Shown: positions 58,780 to 64,000 of the stretch, piece after piece
Numbering within the stretch: position 1 is the first letter of the stretch
How the letters are laid out: each line of letters opens with the position of its first letter
NCBI GenBank assembly: GCA_946614165.1
Contig: CAMOGQ010000002.1
Span: 1-64,000, forward strand
DNA from: an uncultured Lachnospiraceae bacterium
GTDB taxonomy: Bacteria; Bacillota; Clostridia; Lachnospirales; Lachnospiraceae
DNA length: 64,000 nt
Direction of reading: 5' to 3'
Program-made: the position numbers and the translations under genes
The notes under the pieces: generated by a model
What the model was told of the DNA's origin: nothing
What the model saw: only the letters and a program-made list of their open reading frames with translations
The model's database searches: none

Positions 58780-59958
58780 ATGAGACACCGGATCACCGCA
58801 CTTATCATATCTGTACTCCTTGCCTTCCAGGCCTCAGGCTGCAGCGCGGTCACGGAAAAGGCCCAGGAAAATGCCCAGGAGAAGGCGGAGCAGGCCGCCG
58901 AAGAAATGGCAGCCCAGGGAAAGGTGGAAGAGGATGCGGAGCCTGAGCGCAGGGCGCTGAAGGCTGCGGTGCTTTACGATTCCCTGGAAGACGCCAAGAC
59001 CAGGGCCATCGCGGGACATCTGCGCGAGAAGCTGAAAGCCATTGACGTCAAAGCGGACGAGTATGAAGCCGGGGGCGATTTTGACCTGCAGCTGCAGCAG
59101 GCCGTATCTGCCATAGAGAAGGGCACCGATGTCCTGATGGTGGAACTGGTGGATGAAGGCTATTCCAACGAAGCGGAAGAGATCTGCAGGGCCGCTGCGG
59201 ACCAGGGCGTTCCCGTGATCTTTTTCTACAGGGAGATCGAGCTGAGAGATGAACAGGGACTGATCCTGGACCACTATGACAATACGGCCTTTGTGGGACC
59301 TTCCGTCAGAGCGGCCGGCCGTGTCCAGGGAGAAATGATCGGAGAGTATGTCAGGGACCATTACAGCGATCTGGATCTTAACGGCGACGGACGGATTTCC
59401 TATGCTCTCTTCAAGGGAGACAACCTGTCCGAGAAGGCGGACCTGCGGACCAGGACCAGCGTGGAGAATGCTTCTTCCGTCCTGACGGAGGCAGGCTATC
59501 CGGCCCTGACCTATTTTGACGAGAGCAATTCCTACGGCTACCAGCTGGACCTGACGGAGACCTGGTCGGCTTTTTCCGTCAGGGACTACATGGAGACCAA
59601 TCTGGCCCTCTATAACGAGGAAAAGGGAAACATGATCGAACTGGTCATCTGCAACAGCGACCAGATGGCGGAGGGAGCCGTGCAGGCCCTGAACGCCGCG
59701 GGCTATAACCTGGGAGATGACGAAAGCACCACCATTCCCGTATTCGGGATCGACGGGACCTATATGGGCAGGGAACTGATCCAGGGAAGGAAGATGACAG
59801 GAACGGCAGTGTGCGACGCGGGAAAGATCGCGGAAAAGATGGCCGCCCTGGCAGACAATTTGTGCCTGGGAAAGGAACTGACCGGGGATTCGGACAAAAA
59901 GCGCTTTACGGTGGACTACGAAAAGGTCATGGCAATGGAAGAGAAAAAGGAAGAATAA
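58780..59958 (+). CDS. Galactose/glucose-binding-type lipoprotein (MglB-like), no permease nearby
   Basis: The 392-residue product has a signal with lipobox (AFQASGC), a helical Ala/Glu stretch, then a periplasmic-binding type-1 fold (LKAAVLYDSLEDAKTRAI). The Ca2+ loop DLNGDGRISY, as in MglB, is present. Such proteins bind galactose or glucose for an mgl-type importer or a chemoreceptor, but no mglA/mglC genes are near. It starts three bases after trpF. It could serve a sensor system instead. Confidence 0.78.
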   Translation: MRHRITALIISVLLAFQASGCSAVTEKAQENAQEKAEQAAEEMAAQGKVEEDAEPERRALKAAVLYDSLEDAKTRAIAGHLREKLKAIDVKADEYEAGGDFDLQLQQAVSAIEKGTDVLMVELVDEGYSNEAEEICRAAADQGVPVIFFYREIELRDEQGLILDHYDNTAFVGPSVRAAGRVQGEMIGEYVRDHYSDLDLNGDGRISYALFKGDNLSEKADLRTRTSVENASSVLTEAGYPALTYFDESNSYGYQLDLTETWSAFSVRDYMETNLALYNEEKGNMIELVICNSDQMAEGAVQALNAAGYNLGDDESTTIPVFGIDGTYMGRELIQGRKMTGTAVCDAGKIAEKMAALADNLCLGKELTGDSDKKRFTVDYEKVMAMEEKKEE

Positions 59959-59985
59959 GGTATCCTGAAAAAGGATCCGGGACAT

Positions 59986-60021
59986 GCAGACAGACACAGG
60001 GGACCCCCTGTGTCTGTCTGC
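59986..60021. other. 17-bp perfect inverted repeat between convergent genes
   Basis: GCAGACAGACACAGGGG and its exact complement (59986-60002 with 60005-60021) are separated by two bases. No T run follows on either strand. It probably slows or ends transcription from both sides, or it is a protein site. Confidence 0.6.
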
Positions 60022-60065
60022 GTTCCGGGACCATTAGGAGAGGAGCAATTTGGTTTCTTTCGGTT

Positions 60066-62375
60066 TTATTTCTCCGCTGTAATAGCCACCCGGGCTGATG
60101 CGGAGGATTTGCCGTCCCAAGCGGTGACGGTAAAGGCGCCTTCCTTTCCCGCGCGGACGATGGCAAGGCTCCTCCCGTAATAGGTCCGGAAGGACCCGGT
60201 ATGGTACTGTTCCTTTGTGCAGGGATTGGCGGATCCGAAAGCCAGAAGCTCGCCGCCCTCTACGGTGACGGTAAGGGCGCGGTCGGCGGAGGATTCCACG
60301 GTCCCGTCAGAGCCTTCGATATTGACAGGAACATACACAATTTCACCGGGCTTTGCCTGTTCTTTCTCCGGCCGCACGGCGATTTCAAGGGTGCCTTTTG
60401 CGGAAGAAAGGCTGGATCGCCCTGTCTCCCGGCCGCCGGCGTCATAAGAGACAGCGGTCAGGGTGCCGGGGACGTACCTGGTCTTATAGACCGCCCGGCA
60501 TTTCTTTACCTTTTTCTTTCCAAGGCTTTTGCCGTTTAAGAAAAGCTCCACCCGGTCCTGATCGGAGTAGACCTCCACCAGGGCCTTGTTGCCGTCACAC
60601 CCGGACCAGCTCCAGGAGAGGATGGCGTTGGTGCCTCTCCATACGGATTTGGATACCCGCACCCCCGGATGATTGACTGGGCGCACCGCGATCACAGGCC
60701 GATCCTCCAGGCCCCAGACCGTGGAGGCATACTTACAGCTGCCGTCCGGAATGCCCAGGATGTCGATCACCCCGGCCCCTGCCAGGAGCCAGGGGTAAGG
60801 CCGGTTGAAGGGCATGCCGCCGGTATAGCTCCAGGCGCCTATGCCGGCTTCGCCAAGATAGTCCCAGGCGGTCCACATGAAGTCGCCCACCAGATAGGGG
60901 TACTTCTTTACCATCTGCCAGTTCTTCCAGATGTCCTGGGGGAAGGTCTCCGACCCGAAGATGACCCGGTCCGGATGGGCCTTTGCCTCCAGGGGATAGC
61001 GGCCGGAGCCGTAATTGTAGCCCGCGATATCCAGAAGGTCCAGGAAGGGCGTTGTCAGGGCGTCCACCTTTTTTGAGTTTCCTCCCCTGTTCATGCCGGA
61101 TCCCACGAAGGAGGCCATGATGTTGAACATGAGAGAAGCGTTCTGCCCCTCCTTTTCTGCTTTTCCTTCTCCGCCGCCGGTGGTCTGCTGGCCGTCCTGA
61201 TAGATGCCCTTTCCTCCCGCGGCCCGGCCGATGATCATGAGATTGGTGCCGCAGGTGACGGGGCGGGTGGGATCCAGGCTCCTGCAAAGCTCAATAAGCT
61301 TCCGTCCTGTCTCCAGGCCTCTTTTTTCGGCCGGCTCCGCTACTTCGTTGCCTATGGAGTAAAGGATGACAGAGGGGTGATTGAAGTCCCGCCGTACCAT
61401 GGCAGCCGTATCGGCCTGCCAGTTCTTTTCAAAGTCCAGGCCGTAGTCATAGGGGTTCTTGCGGTTGTACCACATGTCGAAGGCCTCGTCCATGACATAC
61501 ATGCCCAGCCGGTCGCAGGCATCCAGGAGGGCTTTTGAGGCAGGGTTATGGGAAGACCGGATGGCATTGAAGCCGTTCTCCTTCAGGATCCTGACCCGGC
61601 GCTCCTCGCTTTCGGCATAAGTGGCGGCTCCCAGGATGCCGCTGTCGTGGTGGACGCAGCCCCCGCGGAGAAGGGTCTCTTTTCCGTTGATAAAAAGGCC
61701 TCTGTTCGACCAGGTGATCTGACGGATGCCGAAGGGGATCTCCATGGTGTCCCCTTCCCCGGCGGTGATCCTGGCGGTATAAAGATGCGGATCTTCATCG
61801 CTCCAGAGGGCCGCGTCAGGGATGGTCAGGGTAAAGTCCGTGCCCCGGCCCCGGATACCGTCCACGTCGGCCGTTACCGCTGCGGGACTTTCAATCCGTA
61901 TGACGGCGGGATCCAGGGAAAGGGTGGATATTTTTACGCTCTCCGGGCGAAGGCCTTCTTTTTCGCATATGTGCAGCCATACGGGCCGGTAGATGCCGGC
62001 GCCGCAGTACCAGCGGGAGTTGGGGAGCTTCGAATTGTCCGCCCTGACGGTCAGGGTATTATCCTGGCCGATCTGGATATCTGTCAGCTCGGCAAAGAAG
62101 CCGGTATAGCCGTAGGGATGGAAGACCAGCTCCTTTCCGTTCAGGGAAACGGAGGCGTTTTTATAGACGCCCTCGAACTCTGCCAGGACAGTCTTTCCTT
62201 CCCACTCCGCAGGAGCGGCAAAGACCTTTTCATAGGTATAGATCCCTCCGGGAAAATAGCCGTGGCCGCCGCCCCCGACGTCTGCCCCCCGCTTTTCCCT
62301 GATCTGGGCGTCGTGGGGCAGGGTTACGGGCACGCCGCTGCAGGTCCAGTCTGTATTAAAGGAAATGGTTTTCAC
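60066..62375 (-). CDS. Glycoside hydrolase family 2 (beta-galactosidase-type)
   Basis: The 769-residue product has the GH2 sandwich, Ig and TIM-barrel parts: YRPVWLH, RGGCVHHDSG, RSSHNPASKALLDACDRLGMYVMDEAFDMW, the acid/base Glu in YSIGNEVAEP and the nucleophile Glu in VIFGSETF, then two C-terminal beta domains. It has no signal peptide, so it acts on imported oligosaccharides. The start is GTG 62375, overlapping the GH1 stop by four bases (GTGA). Third gene of a transport-GH1-GH2 operon. Confidence 0.9.
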   Translation of the reverse strand: MKTISFNTDWTCSGVPVTLPHDAQIREKRGADVGGGGHGYFPGGIYTYEKVFAAPAEWEGKTVLAEFEGVYKNASVSLNGKELVFHPYGYTGFFAELTDIQIGQDNTLTVRADNSKLPNSRWYCGAGIYRPVWLHICEKEGLRPESVKISTLSLDPAVIRIESPAAVTADVDGIRGRGTDFTLTIPDAALWSDEDPHLYTARITAGEGDTMEIPFGIRQITWSNRGLFINGKETLLRGGCVHHDSGILGAATYAESEERRVRILKENGFNAIRSSHNPASKALLDACDRLGMYVMDEAFDMWYNRKNPYDYGLDFEKNWQADTAAMVRRDFNHPSVILYSIGNEVAEPAEKRGLETGRKLIELCRSLDPTRPVTCGTNLMIIGRAAGGKGIYQDGQQTTGGGEGKAEKEGQNASLMFNIMASFVGSGMNRGGNSKKVDALTTPFLDLLDIAGYNYGSGRYPLEAKAHPDRVIFGSETFPQDIWKNWQMVKKYPYLVGDFMWTAWDYLGEAGIGAWSYTGGMPFNRPYPWLLAGAGVIDILGIPDGSCKYASTVWGLEDRPVIAVRPVNHPGVRVSKSVWRGTNAILSWSWSGCDGNKALVEVYSDQDRVELFLNGKSLGKKKVKKCRAVYKTRYVPGTLTAVSYDAGGRETGRSSLSSAKGTLEIAVRPEKEQAKPGEIVYVPVNIEGSDGTVESSADRALTVTVEGGELLAFGSANPCTKEQYHTGSFRTYYGRSLAIVRAGKEGAFTVTAWDGKSSASARVAITAEK

Positions 62376-63670
62376 AGTTTTTCTCCGTTGGATTCGATGA
62401 TCCGGGCGTAATACCTGGCAGAATCCTTGATGGTCCGTTTCTGGGTGTCATAGTCTACATGGATCAGGCCGAAGCGGGGGCCGTAGCCGCTGCACCATTC
62501 AAAGTTGTCCATGATGCTCCAGTGCTGATAGCCCAGCACCGGGATGCCCTCGTCCGCGGCCCGCTTCATGCTGGCGATAAAGTCGTGGAGGAAGGTCCTG
62601 CGGATCTCGTCATGGACATGACCGTCTTCGCCCACTTCGTCGGGGTTTGCCATGCCGTTTTCCGTCACCATGACGGGCAGATGGTAGCGCTCCCAGTACT
62701 GCCTTATGGTCCAGTAGAGGCAGCGTCCGTCGATGACCCAGTCCAGCATGGTTTTGGGCAGTTTTTCCGTGTCGTAGCCTTCCTTGTCCAGCAGGGGGTT
62801 GGAGGGCTGATAGACGTTTACGCCCACGAAATCCATGGGCTCGGAAATGATCTTCAGATCCTCCTCACTGAGGATTCCGGCCGTCATGGGGCTGGCCTTT
62901 CCCAGGGCGATGGGGTCCATATACAGGGCATTGCTGCCTTCGCCCACCTGGGAGAGAAAGGATTTTTCAGCCGCATCCGCAAGGCCTGCGGCATCCTCGC
63001 TGCGGGGAATGTAAGTGGTGGCTGCCATGGCCAGGCCGATCTTCGGCGTCTTTTTCGCGGTCTCCCGGATCAGTTTCACGGCCTTTCCGTGGGATAGCAG
63101 CATATGGCGCAGGGCTTTCATGCAGGCCTGGGGATCACTTATAAAGGGAGCAAAGCTGCCCAGGGCGTAGGAGAGCATGATAAAGACGGAGGGTTCGTTG
63201 AAGGTCATCCAGTACTGCACCCGGTCCGAAAGGGCATCTACCACCACTTTGACATAGTCCAGGTAGGCATCGATGATTCCGGGGGCGGGCCAGCCTCCTT
63301 CCTCGTGGGCCCAGAGGGGCAGATCCCAGTGGTAGAGGGTCACCAGAGGCTCGATCCCGGCTTTTTCCAGCTCCGAGATCAGGTTCTGATAGAATTCGAT
63401 CCCCTTCTGATTGACTACGCCCTTTTCCGGCATGATCCGGGGCCAGGAGACGGAGAAGCGGTAGCTTTTCAGTCCCAGTTCCTTCATCAGGGCCACGTCT
63501 TCCTTATATCTGTGGTAATGGTCGCAGGCTCTGTGGCAGTCCTGACCGCCCTGGATATGGTCCCCGGCTGCGTCCCAGATGCTGGGACATTTGCCGTCTT
63601 CATTCCAGGCGCCTTCTACCTGGGCCGCGGCGCTGGCCGCGCCCCATAAAAAATCTTTGGAAAAACTCAT
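62372..63670 (-). CDS. Glycoside hydrolase family 1 (beta-glucosidase-type)
   Basis: The 432-residue product has the GH1 start FLWGAASAAAQVEGAW, the acid/base Glu in TFNEPSVF and the nucleophile Glu in VTENGMA, with SYRFSVSWPRI. There is no phosphate-binding signature of 6-phospho-beta-glucosidases that I can see, fitting uptake by a symporter rather than a PTS. Cytosolic. It follows the transporter gene by 52 bases with an AAAGGAG site. Confidence 0.92.
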   Translation of the reverse strand: MSFSKDFLWGAASAAAQVEGAWNEDGKCPSIWDAAGDHIQGGQDCHRACDHYHRYKEDVALMKELGLKSYRFSVSWPRIMPEKGVVNQKGIEFYQNLISELEKAGIEPLVTLYHWDLPLWAHEEGGWPAPGIIDAYLDYVKVVVDALSDRVQYWMTFNEPSVFIMLSYALGSFAPFISDPQACMKALRHMLLSHGKAVKLIRETAKKTPKIGLAMAATTYIPRSEDAAGLADAAEKSFLSQVGEGSNALYMDPIALGKASPMTAGILSEEDLKIISEPMDFVGVNVYQPSNPLLDKEGYDTEKLPKTMLDWVIDGRCLYWTIRQYWERYHLPVMVTENGMANPDEVGEDGHVHDEIRRTFLHDFIASMKRAADEGIPVLGYQHWSIMDNFEWCSGYGPRFGLIHVDYDTQKRTIKDSARYYARIIESNGEKL

Positions 63671-63722
63671 ATATGCTCCTTTCCGAAAGGGCGGAGGGCC
63701 GTCCCCCGCCCGGCAGCCTTTC

Positions 63723-64000
63723 TTACTTTTCTTCTGCTTTGTGCAGGCTCTCCCGCATCTTTGAGCGCACTTCGTTGGTGATGGGATAGCGGCGCTCGAT
63801 CAGGTAGGCGATGATGCCCAGTACGAAGGGGATCAGGCCCATGATCACGATGAACCAGTTGAGCATGACCGGCATGCGGCTCAGGTCGCCCGCAAAGTCG
63901 CCTGTCTCGGAGTCCACCACGTAGCCGATGCCTGCCAGCATGAAGCCAACGACGCTTGCGCCGACAGCGTTCTGGGCCTTATTGATAAAGCGGTTGAGGG
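63723..64000 (-). CDS. C-terminal end of a GPH-type sugar:cation symporter
   Basis: About 92 codons are visible before the window edge. Two hydrophobic helices (for example WFIVIMGLIPFVLGIIAYLI) and the end YPITNEVRSKMRE fit the glycoside-pentoside-hexuronide family (MelB/YicJ type). It would import the glycoside cut by the two hydrolases. N-terminus is outside the window. Confidence 0.75.
   Translation of the reverse strand, partial: LNRFINKAQNAVGASVVGFMLAGIGYVVDSETGDFAGDLSRMPVMLNWFIVIMGLIPFVLGIIAYLIERRYPITNEVRSKMRESLHKAEEK

Noticed and set aside
1-64000. tRNA, rRNA, insertion sequence, phage or plasmid genes
   Set aside because: I looked in the intergenic stretches on both strands and saw no cloverleaf, rRNA-like sequence, transposase, integrase or replication gene.

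Overview
This window looks like chromosomal DNA of a high-GC, Gram-positive anaerobe of the Clostridia, most likely a gut or rumen member near the Lachnospiraceae (an inference from gene content, not from a marker gene). The clues are strong AGGAGG ribosome-binding sites, lipobox lipoproteins, a CIRCE (HrcA) operator, a Gram-positive BirA operator at bioY, an ECF-type vitamin S component under a cobalamin riboswitch, oxygen-sensitive glycyl-radical chemistry (YjjI/YjjW), choline-binding-type wall repeats and a sortase-like tail. I saw no rRNA, tRNA, CRISPR array, insertion sequence, phage gene or integrase.

Layout. 1-7.3 kb: the end of a LURP-one-like gene, a ketopantoate-reductase-family gene, a lactate/malate dehydrogenase-family gene, a serpin lipoprotein, a zinc-ribbon membrane protein, and an alanine-type symporter coupled to a homocysteine S-methyltransferase. 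7.4-17.2 kb: a LysR regulator diverges from a long unit of citrate-type transporter, class III CoA-transferase, AtuA-family protein, a small AtuA C-domain protein, then a VWA/metallopeptidase-like protein, a MoxR ATPase and a BspA-type leucine-rich-repeat protein. No terminator is visible inside this unit. 17.3-26.5 kb: a HAD phosphatase, a Y-family polymerase/YolD/shikimate-kinase-like cassette, a sugar-type ABC importer whose binding protein carries both a lipobox and a C-terminal membrane helix, and an OB-fold-like lipoprotein.

27.2-39.7 kb is a nucleoside island: uridine kinase, thymidine kinase, PfkB kinase, a BMP-family binding lipoprotein, the glycyl-radical enzyme YjjI and its activase YjjW, a nucleoside ABC importer, deoC, adenosine deaminase and a LysR regulator. 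It would take up nucleosides, phosphorylate or deaminate them, and cleave deoxyribose 5-phosphate. YjjI/YjjW, of unknown function, sits between the binding protein and its own transporter genes.

39.6-43.2 kb: a riboswitch-controlled cobalamin uptake pair, a CbbX/SpoVK-type AAA+ protein and MntP. 43.4-53.0 kb: a very large wall-repeat protein, O-acetylhomoserine sulfhydrylase, BirA-controlled bioY with a DUF1284 partner, a lipoprotein, and Lon protease behind a CIRCE operator. 53.2-60.0 kb: a surface glycerophosphodiesterase, two tandem ZapA-domain coiled-coil proteins, trpF and a sugar-binding lipoprotein. 60.1-64.0 kb, minus strand: a glycoside-utilisation operon (GPH-type symporter, GH1, GH2).

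The best candidates for undescribed biology are the citrate-transporter/CoA-transferase/split-AtuA unit fused by operon structure to a MoxR-VWA-LRR cassette; YjjI/YjjW inside a nucleoside transport operon; the paired ZapA coiled-coil proteins; and the repeated placing of terminator-like hairpins in leaders just upstream of genes (ldh-like, yjjI, metY).
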